Source: Pinus tabuliformis
Taxonomy: Eukaryota; Streptophyta; Pinopsida; Pinales; Pinaceae
Reading direction: 5' to 3'
Assembly: GCA_031772625.1 (NCBI GenBank)
Contig: CM062814.1
Coordinates: forward strand, 822,438,757 to 822,502,756
DNA: 64,000 nt
Each line of letters begins with the position of its first letter. Within the stretch, counting starts at the first letter, position 1. The position numbers and the translations under genes are program-made. Shown here in pieces: positions 11,928 to 22,275 of this stretch. Below the pieces are notes generated by a model. That model was not told the DNA's origin. It was given only the letters and a program-made list of their open reading frames with translations, and did no database searches.

Positions 11928-12093
11928 AATCCTTCATGTCAAACTTTGTTGCTAGGTTCCTCTTACAATCCTCTATGAGCCATGATGGCCCAATCAAGAA
12001 GAGGTCGTCCACATACGAAACTAGGATGAGTGACTCATCCTCTACCATCAAATAGTAAAGGTTGGGATCTGCGTCACTCTTGACAAATCCCAT
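11928..12093 (-). pseudogene. Copia reverse transcriptase fragment (element K)
   Basis: On the - strand the frame reads MGFVKSDADPNLYYL, then VSYVDDLFLIG with the YVDD catalytic motif, then KFDMKDL, where element H interrupts it. In intact Copia proteins YVDD lies roughly 150 residues into the RT. Here only the segment around it remains, and it is joined in frame, across a single TAG, to the integrase fragment on its right. About 1.5-2 kb that should hold the rest of integrase and the RT fingers has been lost. Confidence 0.85.
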
Positions 12094-12585
12094 CTACTGC
12101 ACCTTGATCTTTTTCCCTGTTGCATTCTCTACTAGAGCCTTGAACTCCCTGAAGCGACTAAAGACCTCATCCTTGGTCTTAAAGAAAAAGATCCAGGTTT
12201 TCCTGGAATAGTATTCGATGAAGGTGACGAAGTACTCATACCCTCTGAGAGATCTGGGTGACATGGGACCGCAAATATCTGAGTGTATAAGTTGTAGCAC
12301 ACCATCTAATCTATTATCACTTCTTGGGAATGTTGCCTTAGCATACATCCCAAGCACGCACCCTCTGCACACATCATCGTATTCCATGCTCAATTTTGGA
12401 ACACTTGTTATTGTCTCCCTAAGCATCATAAGTGCTCCAAGGCGTAAATGTCCCATCCTCCTATGCCATAACTCATTTAGGACTCTCCCACTATTACTAC
12501 CATTATAGTTACTGCAAACTAGAGCCATTGGAGAGTCAAACTCCAACCTATACAATATGTTGCTTCGTAACCCAATTTGTTTCAC
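12094..12585 (-). pseudogene. Copia GAG-pre-integrase and integrase N-terminal half (element K)
   Basis: The 163-codon - strand frame contains the HHCC zinc motif (ELWHRRMGHLRLG...CRGCVLGMYAK) and then IHSDICGPM, holding the first catalytic Asp of the integrase core. It continues to a FFFKTKDEVFSRF block and ends at GKKIKV. The second Asp (RSDNG block) and the Glu are absent. The frame runs straight through TAG into RT residues. This is the product of an internal deletion and cannot encode a working integrase. Confidence 0.88.
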
Positions 12586-12985
12586 CTTCTTCCATCTGGT
12601 GTTTAATGAACACCTTCTTCCCTACAAAGTGGACATTATATCCCTTATCCTATAACTGGGATACTGAAAGTAGGTTCATACGTACTCCTTGCACATGCAA
12701 TACTAGTGCTTGCTCCCGACTCCCTCTGAATGTCAATCATACCTCTCCCGACAGGAGTACATTTAGTCTTGTTTCCCATTGTTATCTGGAAGTCCATCTA
12801 CTCCTCATTATAGTTGGAGAAGTACCCTCCAACTCATGTCATGTGGGTTGACACTCCACTATATATATACCAGACTCCCTATGAAGCTGAGCTAGATAGG
12901 CAAGTTATCTGAGCAAATTCGTCCTCCAATTTGGAAGACAAATCTGCAACCTCCCAAATGTCAAATCTGTCAACAACCATACTAG
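12586..12985 (-). pseudogene. Degenerate Copia protease and gag tail (element K)
   Basis: Translation of the - strand with stops ignored gives WYIYSGVSTHMT, an altered protease active site (usually WYIDSGAS), near 12860. Further on come MDFQITMGNKT, VQGVRMNLLSVSQL and DKGYNVHFVGKKVFIKH. The catalytic Asp is replaced by Tyr. The sequence just upstream recalls a gag C-terminus (ADLSSKLEDEFA). Most of gag is missing, because only about 370 bp separate this from the primer-binding site. Confidence 0.7.
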
Positions 12986-13344
12986 AGAAATCTGAGAAAT
13001 CTACTGAAGACATACTGAGTATAATTCCGTGTGCTTTTCTCTTCCGCTTGGCATTGATCTACCATTACAAAATCTACTGCAAAATCATTGCACCCATATC
13101 TGCTCCACGAAATGATTGATCTACTCACCAGAACCCTCTATCCGGCAAATCCATACCTGCAAATCTCTACTACTGAGGCTGATCGAATTTTTTTGTTGGT
13201 TGCAACTGAAAATCCAACCCTCTACCTCTACAATTCGCACTCTTGGCTAGCCTCTGCGCAAATCTGGAAAATTTTGCTCAGAACTTCCTTTGAACTGCAA
13301 AATTTTCTCCTTTGCTTCTAAGCTTTTGATCTATCTTCAAACTT

Positions 13345-13356
13345 GCTCTGATATCA
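13345..13356 (-). promoter_or_regulatory. Primer-binding site of element K
   Basis: The - strand reads TGATATCAGAGC, one mismatch from the tRNA-iMet complement TGGTATCAGAGC. It lies immediately inside the LTR that starts at 13357. Confidence 0.8.
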
Positions 13357-14454
13357 TGTTAGAATTCCTTGAAATGCAGCAACTTGAATTTATTCTTCTA
13401 ACTGATTAATTATGCAGTTTATTTGTTATGGCAAAATAGCAAATAAATCACACTACAACTTCTTCACAATAAAATTACGCTACGGAAAATAAATTGGACG
13501 CTGAGAAAATAGATGCACACACGCAACAAAAATGACACCAATATTTTTGGACAAAAATCCTCGGAAAAACCCAACTGGGAAACCGGTGTAGCAGATGAAG
13601 GTTTATTTTATTATATGCATAAGCAAAATCTGAGTATAATAATTTGGATGCCCAAACTGGCAATCCTCAACAAAATAATCTGGCCAAAATATCTGTAAGA
13701 CAATTTGTCTCACTACACACCTGATCCGGCTGCAAAAACCAGCTCTACTAGCTACTTGAATTGGCCCTGTGTGAGCATTTGCGCAGGCCCTACTCGCACT
13801 CCTCCTGGAACTGCTCGAAATCTGATGTCCTAGCTGACTCTGCCTCTGGAAGTGACTCGCTAGGCCTTTTGGAAATTTTCCCGGCCTCTAGCACCTGAAT
13901 CACCCTACTCCTCAGCTAAATCGAACTACCTTCTTGAGGCTTTTGCGCAACCCCTGTGCAGCCTTTGAGTGGAATAACTCGGCCTCTCTGCTGCTGACTC
14001 TCCAGAACTTCACTGTTGCTACTCCTCAACCTTTTGCTTCCTTTTGCCTCGAACTCTTCTTCCCTACTCAACTTCTACAGTTGGATAGCTCGATCTGCCA
14101 AGGAACTCACTCTCTTGATGTGTCTATCTCCATCCCCATCGACCTGCTCTTCTAATCTCTCGTTGGTGAACCAACAATCATGATTAGGTGTCCATCAATG
14201 GCTAAGATCATCCCAAACTCAATCAGTGTGACTTTCTAGAGTTTTCTCACCTTTCCTTAATTAATTACGATTAATTAACCAATTTTCCTAAGTTGGACAT
14301 AAGAAAAATTTAAATGATGGTTAATTAATTTAATTAACGCGTCTTGCAAGCTTATCTCGCGAAACCTTTTCTGGGTTTTGAAGATCTTGTGTTCTTAGCC
14401 TCTTTGACACAAATCAAGACTACAACACTTGTCTCATGCTACAAAAAACTAACA
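13357..14454 (-). repeat. 5' LTR of Copia element K
   Basis: The + strand runs TGTTAGAATTCC...AAAAACTAACA. The inner end abuts the primer-binding site, so this is the 5' LTR of a - strand element. Its last 250 bp on the + strand (TTTCTGGGTTTTGAAGATCTTGTG...CATGCTACA) align with the corresponding part of the gag-only LTRs at 17517 and 20836. K or a relative is therefore a plausible autonomous parent of that family. Confidence 0.75.
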
Positions 14455-16370
14455 CTTCATGTTTGTGCTCTCTTCAAGTGTTGAAAACCAAAGCAATAAA
14501 ACTATAAATCAGGTCAATATTGGGCTTAAATGAAGATGTGCTTCCATTGTCATATCTAAGAATATAACACACTGTGAATTTACTCAAAATAGGTGGAACA
14601 TTTTGAAGATCCTTTTTAATGATTGATAATTTTAAACTAGTTTACCACCACAACATAGGAGAAACAAAGACAACTACAATGCAATAATTACCAACTATTA
14701 CTCCAGATATCTAGTGCTCTCTGCCTTCACAAGAATTTGAACTGCCTAAGAGTTACTGCATTGTTCACCATCTCGAAGCGAGATGCAAGTTTGTTTTTGC
14801 AATTGTTATTTAAAGGATTTCTGCTCATTAAAATGCTAAAAAACTAGATGCTAGTGCATGCTGATTTTATTTATGTGCTGGTAGCACTGATGAAGAGGAT
14901 ATCGTATTCATTGTATATACCCTTCCATTTTTGCTTTTTCCTTCGTAAATATCTCTGCATTAATATAAAATGTACTTTTCAATTAAAAACAAATAATTAG
15001 CAGCTAGATATCCTTGCTATTTCTTATAGCCTTTTGCTCACCATAAGACTGATTTAGATCAATCCTCTCATATGATAGCAACCTTATCTAAACTTCTAAA
15101 TGTTACATCGTGGATATGTGACCTACCATAGCCTGCACTACTACAGTTCCAAATCAATAAAACACATATTAGAGAATGACACAGGAGACTAGACTTCACT
15201 CTGTGCTTCTATTGCAGCCAATAAAAGAATAATAATCTATACAAGGTATTGACGCTTCTCTGCTCCACTAACCATCTACGTGGAGTTTAGGATTCAGAAA
15301 AGGTTTGGTTCTTTAGTGTTTTAAGCAGTAGTGATCATGGATATGGCATCCTTGGTGCATATTTATCATTAATGTGATTTTCACAATAGCTATAGTTTAC
15401 AATTATCAGTACAGTCAATGCTAGATTAAATGCAAGGAAAAACAGACAGTTGCACATAAAATTTTGTCAGTGGTATAGGTTCCTCTTCCAGGATAGGATA
15501 GAGCCTTTGACGTTAGTAATTTAGTAATAGCATCTGTATATTACATTTAAATCCGTGTCAGAAAATAAAGAAAAGAAAAAATTAAAAACAGTTGAGAAAC
15601 GCGAATACCATGGTATGTGCATTGGATACGCCACAAGCAATCTGTGGCTTTACAATTGCTGGAAGAGATAATTGTGCTTGGTCGAGTTTTTCTACCAAAT
15701 CTAGCTCATCAAATTTTGAAACCTACAATTTATTGACACAGCAAAATAGTTAAGAATAATACTATACAGTCGAATATATGTCATTGTAATCAAGATTCAA
15801 TCATGATCCTATTACAAAACAAATTTTCATAGATACTCAAATTTCAAACTCGCAGACTGAATATGTAGTCAAATAAGATTTTCACTGTAAACCACATCTT
15901 TTGAGAGAGACCAAATTCAAAATTGAAAGCAACTCAACAAGAATGAAGGGCTAAATGTTCTTTTTATGAAAGATGTAGCAAACTATCAATTTGTTCCTAT
16001 TTAATGAAAACATGACCAATAAATGAGGGATGTAGAGCCCGCTCACTTCACCATCATAGATACCTTGTGGAAATAGAATCTGATCTCTGTTTTTCTGCCT
16101 TATGCAGAGATCTCTGTGCTTTGAATGGCTACAAGACCTCTGTTCTCAAACCAGTTCTAAGTGCAAACTACTCGGCAACGCTGTTCAGGATTGTTATGAC
16201 GAGCTGTTCTTGGGTATAGCCTGCCTACAACAGCCAGTCCTCGGCTTCCAAGTTTGAGTTCTTTTAGATTTGCAACACTCTAGTAACAAGAATCAGTGAG
16301 GTGCTCGAGCATAAGAAATACCAGTCCAACAACAAACACAATATATTCCTCCCACATATATATATATATA
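14455..16370. other. Mostly unassigned DNA between elements
   Basis: Apart from one exon-like segment at 15609-15722 I find no coding signal, LTR end or TIR. This is one of the few stretches not obviously made of transposons. It ends in a (TA)n run at 16358-16370, next to the terminal sequence of a hAT-like element. Confidence 0.4.
15609..15722 (-). pseudogene. Isolated exon resembling inositol-polyphosphate kinase (ITPK)
   Basis: The - strand segment is 114 bp, exactly 38 codons, without stops, and is bounded by TTGTAG at its 5' side and GTATTC at its 3' side, i.e. consensus-like splice sites. It reads VSKFDELDLVEKL...LPAIVKPQIACGVSNAHTM. The core LPxIVKPQxACGVxxAH resembles the ATP-grasp nucleotide-binding region of plant inositol 1,3,4-trisphosphate 5/6-kinases. 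I found no partner exons within 1 kb on either side. It may be a remnant of a host gene or an exon carried by a transposon. The family call comes from memory of the motif and needs an alignment. Confidence 0.45.
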
Positions 16371-16404
16371 CAATGTTCCGTGGGGGCACATGCCCCAAGG
16401 TGGG

Positions 16405-17517
16405 TGTTGAATTTTCTAAGTCTATCCGTTAGAAAATTAATCTGTATTCTGCTGGTTTATTTCTTCTACTTGTAAATTCGGAACAAGTTATTTAAAACAT
16501 TTAAATACCGAAATAAACACAATACAGTCACAACATCTACAGATCATCAGCTGAAAGAAAACAAACACACAAGTGACACCGTCATTTTTGGAAAAATGTC
16601 CCTGAAAAAACCCAATGTGGGAAAACCGGTGCAGCTATTTTGAGGGTTTATTATTATGCAGTATTTCCTTGAGTACAACTGGGTGCCTAACCGACTCACC
16701 CAATAGAGAAAAAATACACGGCAGCAATACCTCTCTATTCAAAAATAGGGATTCAGAAAACCTATCCCACAAAACCCTCTCTGGCACAACTGAAGCTCAG
16801 TGTTGGCTTCTGGCCTCTGCATCAGCCTCTTGCTGACCTGTGTCAGCCCTAGGACCCTCTACGTCAATCCTCTGAGGCACTGCACAACCTCTGGGACCCT
16901 CTGCTCTGGTATTTGAGACTTCGTCTCCCCTTGACGCTTCCGCTGCTGCGCCACTCCAGCGGCCTCTGCGTGGATGACGCAATCCCTCTGGCCTCTGCGC
17001 TGTCTCTGTTGAGCTCTGCGTGGCCTGAACTGGTTGTTGCTCTCGCTCTCCCTACTTCTGCGCTAGTCTCTCAGTATTGTCTCTGCCTCTTTGTCCAGTA
17101 CTCACTGCCCCTCACTGCTGATCACTGATTCACTTTTGCTTAGCAACCCCGCTCTAGCAAAATGAATGACTGATCACTCTGTTGTGTTCTCCAACAAACC
17201 CTCAAGCCTCTTCTTATACTTTTGTCGTTGGTCCTTCAACGGCCGAGATTAAATCTCTAATCAACAGCTAAGATTAGATTTGGCTTGATCCATGACTTTT
17301 GGAACCTTCTAACCTAATTCTATATTAATACCCATTAATATTTTATTTTTCTTAAGTTTAGACTTAAGAACTCCATTAAAATGATTAATTATTTTAATAT
17401 CTCCCAAACCGGGTACAATTTGTCTTAACCATTTCTGGGTCTTGGAGATCTCATGTGCTTTAGCCTCTCCACCAATTTTCATGGCTAGAGCACATCCGAT
17501 GCTACCCCAATCCAACA
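16405..17517 (-). repeat. 3' LTR of gag-only element
   Basis: The + strand runs TGTTGAATTTTCTAAGTC...CCAATCCAACA, 1113 bp. It is near-identical to 19781-20836 except for about 60 extra bp around 16905-16960 in the TC/GC-rich middle. On the - strand a TATA-like AGTATAAGAAGAGG lies near 17205-17220. Confidence 0.88.
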
Positions 17518-17530
17518 CTCCCTCTTAGCG
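17518..17530 (-). promoter_or_regulatory. Polypurine tract of gag-only element
   Basis: The - strand reads CGCTAAGAGGGAG immediately before the TGTTGG of the 3' LTR. The same CTCGCTAAGAGGGAG occurs in copy F at 50901-50915. Confidence 0.8.
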
Positions 17531-18194
17531 AGGATTGTGCTCTAGTAATACTCCACACTGAACATGACCCTGATTATCTGGCACCGGTCCCTCTGTTGAT
17601 GCTAGGCCTCCCTGCCCAACATCCTCTGCATTGCTACATCCTGTACTGCTGCCCATGGCCCTTCCACTGCTATTGTTGCATCTGTACGGCAGCTCCCTCT
17701 GCATCTATGCTGCTGCTGGTCCATCTTCCCAACACTGCATCCCCTCTCATCATGTTGCATTGTGTTACTGCATACTGCTACTACATTGCAACTCAGTTAC
17801 TGAGAAGTAAGTAACTGATCCACCCAACTTCTGACATCCCTATCAGGCTAGAAACACTCCCGATGTTGAAGCTTCCTCTGCCGCTAACAAGTGCTCCCTC
17901 TACTGACCTCTATGCTGCTGCAACAACTCCCTGCGTCTCGCACCACTGCAAACCTCTTTGTGCCATCCTGCACTGTTGCAACACTCTCCATGCCTCTCGC
18001 ACTGTTGCAGCCTGCTAGCCTTGCGCTACCCGGGGACCCTTGCACTATAGCACTCTTTGTCGCTTCATCTGCATCCGTCTCTACCTACATCCGTCAGTCC
18101 TGCTACCCTCTCCTCAGGGCTCCCGTAGCAAGGTATAATCCAAGAGGTTGGGTACCTCAAGGATCCTGCCCCTCATCGCCTGTAGTATTCCTAA

Positions 18195-19057
18195 CTATAG
18201 CTCGATGTCTCCCCACTTCTTCTCTAGTGACACATGAGCGCTCATGGCACAATCGTCATCCTCAACTTCTTTTTCCACCTTCGTTGGCACTGCCTTAGAC
18301 TCATAAGCCTCTCCCTTGTTCTTCTTCCTCAAACACTGGTTCGCATAGTGACCCAATTCCCCACAGTAGAAGCACTTGACCTTGGAGAGGTCCTTCTTCT
18401 TCCTCTTCTCCTGCTTTCCCACAGATGCCAGAGCTGCATCCTCTTCCTCCTCCTTCTTGATCCGAACTCCTTTGTTGCTACTTCCTATCTTGGTCAGCGG
18501 TCTGATCTCTTCTTGACGAAGAGCCGCCACAGTTCCCAATCTGGAAGACTCGCTCTGCCCAGTATGCTCTCGACAAATGTCTCCCACTCCTCGGAGACTG
18601 CGTTAATTGCAGTCCTCACCATCAACTCCTGATCCGGCGTGGCCCCTATGGAAGTCAGTTGGTCACGGATCTCCTTCAACCGACCAAGGAAGAGATCTAT
18701 CTGCTCTCCCTTCTGCATCTGGTATGACCTTAATTGATTCTCTAGTAACATCTTCCTCTGCATGGAAGTATGCTAGTACAATGTCTTCAAGGTGTCCCAC
18801 ATCTCCTTTGTCGTTTCCTTCTTGGCAATATGTTGTACCACATGATCCTTGACCACATCAAGGATGATGCACTTAGCCTTGGCCATTGCCTCCTCGTACC
18901 TTTCATTAGCTACCGGGTCAACTGGGATAGCCATTACTCTCAAGGCGAAGCCCTTGATGCAATGTCTATCTAGAATGGACAGGATCCTGGCCTTCTTAAC
19001 CACAAGGTTGGACGCTCCATCCAGCCTATGCTGATCCCTCAGCCCATTTATGGCCAT
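18195..19057 (-). pseudogene. Copia-type Gag, only protein of the gag-only element
   Basis: The - strand start at 19057 reads MAINGLRDQHRLDG and continues with the UBN2-type capsid pattern (AKAKCIILDVVKDHV, EMWDTLKTLY). One in-frame TAG follows at about 18764, then QRKMLLENQLRSYQMQ and VSEEWETFVESILG. A one-base shift near 18520 leads to ALRQEEIR and a zinc knuckle CFYCGELGHYANQC (CX2CX4HX4C). The frame ends WGDIEL-stop. Total length would be about 287 residues, usual for a Copia gag. One stop and one frameshift make this copy inactive. The absence of any pol frame after the stop is the notable feature. Confidence 0.85.
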
Positions 19058-19088
19058 CTCTCTGCTCTTCTCTGTCGACTCCTCTCAG

Positions 19089-19270
19089 TCTCTCTACTTC
19101 CCGCCTAGAAGTTCTCGATTCGACTCTCGCTAAGTTTCTCTACTTCCCATCTGGAAGTTCTTGGTCCGATTCCTCCGAGTCTCTCTACTTCCCATCTAGA
19201 AGTTCTCGGTCTGACTCCTCTATGTCTCTCTACTTTCCGTCTGGAAGTTCTCTTCACGACTCCCTCTGAG
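19089..19270 (-). repeat. Four tandem 45-46 bp repeats in the gag leader
   Basis: On the + strand four units of 46, 45, 45 and 46 bp each begin T(C/T)TCTCTACTT and contain CTGGAAGTTCT or CTAGAAGTTCT. They lie between the primer-binding site and the gag start, in the 5' untranslated leader where packaging signals of retroelements reside. Confidence 0.85.
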
Positions 19271-19768
19271 TACCGATTTCCCTCCTAGAAATCCTTCTGC
19301 CAATCGTGAAATTGGCCCTCTCCAATCGTCTATGCAATTGCAACATTGATCCAGATTCCTTGGCTAGAAATCTGCGTCGGCAGCAACTCCCTCTACCTTG
19401 GTTTTGCCTTGTTAGGTACTATTTTGACCACAGTACCCCACCAGCTTTTCTCCCGCAAACTGCGCACAACTTCTTTCGCCCCAGCAACTAACGGATTGAG
19501 CCTCTTGGCTCTGCGCAATCCCGGCATCGAAAAAACAGCTTCCTCAGCCAACTGCGTCAACCCTCCTGGCCTCTGCATGAGCCTATTTCTACCCTCCTTA
19601 GCCTCTGTGCTGGCCTCTCTCAGGCCCGGACTGATGATGCAGTCCCTCTGCGTCAACCCTTCCTTTGTCGCTTCCTGCAAGGATTAGCTCTGTCACTCGG
19701 GACAGTTGAATCTCCTGCAAATGCTCTAATCAGTTGATGCCTTCAGCTTTCCTGTGATCTGCAACTAC

Positions 19769-19780
19769 GCTCTGATACCA
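19769..19780 (-). promoter_or_regulatory. Primer-binding site of gag-only element
   Basis: The - strand reads TGGTATCAGAGC, a perfect tRNA-iMet complement, directly abutting the 5' LTR. Confidence 0.9.
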
Positions 19781-20836
19781 TGTTGAATTTTCTAAGTCTT
19801 CCGTTAGAAAATTAATCTATATTTTGCTGGTTTATTTCTTCTACTTGTAAATTCTGAACAAGTTATTTAAAACATTTAAATATCGAAATAAACACAATAC
19901 AGTCACAACATCTATAGATTATCAGCTGAAAGAAAACAAACACACAAGTCACACCGTTATTTTTGGACAAACGTCCCCGGAAAAACCCAATGTGGGAAAA
20001 TCGGTGCAGCTATTCTAAGGGTTTATTATTATGCATTATTTCCTTGAGTACAACTGGGTGCCTAATTGGCTCACCCGACAGAGAAAAAATAAACGGCAGC
20101 AATACCTCTCTATTCAGAAACAAGTATTCAGAAAACCTGTCCCACGAAACCCTCTCCAGCACAACTGAAGCTCAGTGTTCGCCCTTCTGGGCCCTGCATT
20201 AGCCTCCTGCTGACCTGTGTCAACCCCACGACCCTCTACGTCAATCCTCTGAGGCACTGCACAGCCTCTGGGACCCTCTGCGTCACTCCAGCGGCCTCTG
20301 CGTGGATGACGCAATCCCTCTGGCCTCTGCGCTGTCTCTGTTGAGCTCTACGTGGCTTGAACTGGCTGCTACTCTCGCTCTCCCTGCTTCTGCTATTGTC
20401 TCTGCCTCTCTGTCCAATACTCACTGCCCCTCGCTGCTGATCACTGTTTCACTTTTGCTTAGCAACCCCGCTCTAGCAAAATGAATGATTGATCACTCTG
20501 GTGTGTTCTCCAACAGACCCTCAAGCCTCTTCTTATACTTTTATCATTGGTCCTTCAACGGCCGAGATTAAATCTCTAATCAACGACTAAGATTAAATTT
20601 GGCTTGATCCATGACTTTTGGAACCTTCTAACCCAATTCTATATTAAAACCCATTAATATTTTATTTTTTTTAAGTTTAGACTTAGGAACTCCATTAAAA
20701 TGATTAATTATTTTAATATCTCCCAAACCCGGTACAATTTGTCTTAACCATTTCTAGGTCTTGGAGATCTCATGTGCTTTAGCCTCTCCACCACTTTTCA
20801 TGGCTAGAGCACATCCGATGCAACCCCAAATCAACA
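19781..20836 (-). repeat. 5' LTR of gag-only element
   Basis: The 1056-bp LTR begins (on +) TGTTGAATTTTCTAAGTC and ends CCCCAAATCAACA, followed by the TSD GTGGG. It shares the AGTATAAGAAGAGG TATA-like word and the GGCTAGAGCACATCCGATG terminus with the 3' LTR. Confidence 0.88.
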
Positions 20837-22275
20837 GTGGGGGGCATGCTCCCCACGTTTCCCATGTTGCCAAGATGTGGAGACACCTGGGGAAATGTTT
20901 TCTCACATCCCACTTTTGGGGAAACTTGGGGAGACACAGGGGGAAATGTTTCCCCAATGTAGAGGGTGGGTTTACACAAAAGAGGTGCTTGTGGGTGTCC
21001 CCCCCTTAGAAAGGGTTGGGCACCCCCCCTGAATTCTGCTTGAAAACTACAACTTATGAGTGAGGAAGCCTAATATTCAACCCTAGGGCCCTACTAATAC
21101 TATGTAATTAATGGTAATGTTAAATTCTTAAAGTCATAAGTTTACTTGAATTTATAACATTACCATTAATTGACTCAAGATGTTTAAGAGTGGTTCTAAC
21201 CTCGTTGGATCTCCTATGAACAAACTAGAATTTTATATCTCACTCAAAATCCAACAGATTTAACAGTTTCCAGGATTTTAGGATTGGGGGGATTGCAATG
21301 TTTCTATTGGATTCTATAATATATGAGGATATGGAACTAGCATTTAATCAAGAGCACCAACCCCTCTATGTACCCCGATGTTGTTGGCATTGATTATTGA
21401 ACTCCTCTGTCATGGTCCTTGTACAATTGTACTTATCACTCAAAGAAAACCTTCACTTGACATGTTAAGCTTTTCCTATCTTATTTTAATGCTAAGAGGA
21501 TAATATTGATGATGAGAATCCCAATATATGCAATTATTTTGATGATATATAGGTATTTGTTGTAGCATGAATTTTTTTGGACAATAGAGGCCATCTAAAG
21601 CCTCTTTGTTGATATATCTTTGGTTCAAACATCAATTGCACTCGGCCCTATTTTGGTTATATGCATCCTTGCTATATATATGAGAAACTTTGCATATTTG
21701 TGTATAATGGTTTGGACTCACATGAATGCACATGAACATTTACATATTTTTTCAAAAGTTGAATATTCATGTAATTTTTGGTCAGCCGGTTTTTTGGTTT
21801 GGATTTTTTTTTTGTTCCCAATTTGGGGTGACTAATTTGATCACCAATGGTTCTGATAACATTGGTTCATTGTCCATTGTTCATTTTTAGTTTTCACTTT
21901 TGAATCTTGACTCTACATACTCATATCCTTCGACGAAGTCTTTGACTCGTCATTTTTACTATTTTCGAGTTAGAATAATTTGAATTTACTATTCCAGTCT
22001 TTTGACTTTAATATCTACTATTTTGCTAGGTATTATATCAGATTCTAGAATAATGAATGATGAATTTAAATCAATGTATACAATATTTTACTATTTCTAT
22101 TTCATTGATTCGTTTATGATGTATGCATTATGAATCAATGTATTTCATTATTGAACTTGAATTTGAATCATGTTTATAATATATATATATATATACATTA
22201 TATATACATACCCCGACGTGTTTGAAAATGCAAAGTGGCAGCTTATTAATTCTTATTTCCCTTAACCTTAATATT

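Larger units (their letters stand above)
16405..20836 (-). mobile_element. Complete gag-only LTR retrotransposon (TR-GAG-like)
   Basis: The 4432-bp element has two LTRs (16405-17517 and 19781-20836), a perfect 5-bp TSD GTGGG (16400-16404 and 20837-20841), a tRNA-iMet primer-binding site and a polypurine tract. Its 2.26-kb interior encodes only a Copia-type gag. There is no protease, integrase, RT or RNase H. The gag ends with WGDIEL and a stop, then about 680 bp of non-coding DNA precede the polypurine tract. Copy F near 49.8-52.3 kb has the same gag end and the same 3' non-coding region, so the layout is a family trait. It would need enzymes in trans, plausibly from a Copia relative such as K. 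Confidence 0.85.
16371..22275 (-). mobile_element. Second 1.4 kb hAT-like element, split by a gag-only retroelement
   Basis: The left end CAATGTTCCGTGGGGGCAC resembles the inverted right end of the element at 3862-5272. After removal of the insertion at 16405-20836, about 1.5 kb remains, close to that element's size and in inverse order. The segment 21108-21525 is its clear homologue. G-rich subterminal words (GGGGAAATGTTT, GGGGAAACTTGGGGA) replace the GGGAGCG words of the first copy. Near 22205-22235 CCCC..TTTGAAAATG matches the subterminal part of the other end. The final terminus is not recognisable and was probably cut by the LTR starting near 22276. Confidence 0.5.

Noticed and set aside
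17596-18298. Cys/Leu/Ala-rich + strand frames
   Set aside because: They are antisense to the 3' non-coding region of the gag-only element; stops are rare because of GC-rich repeats.
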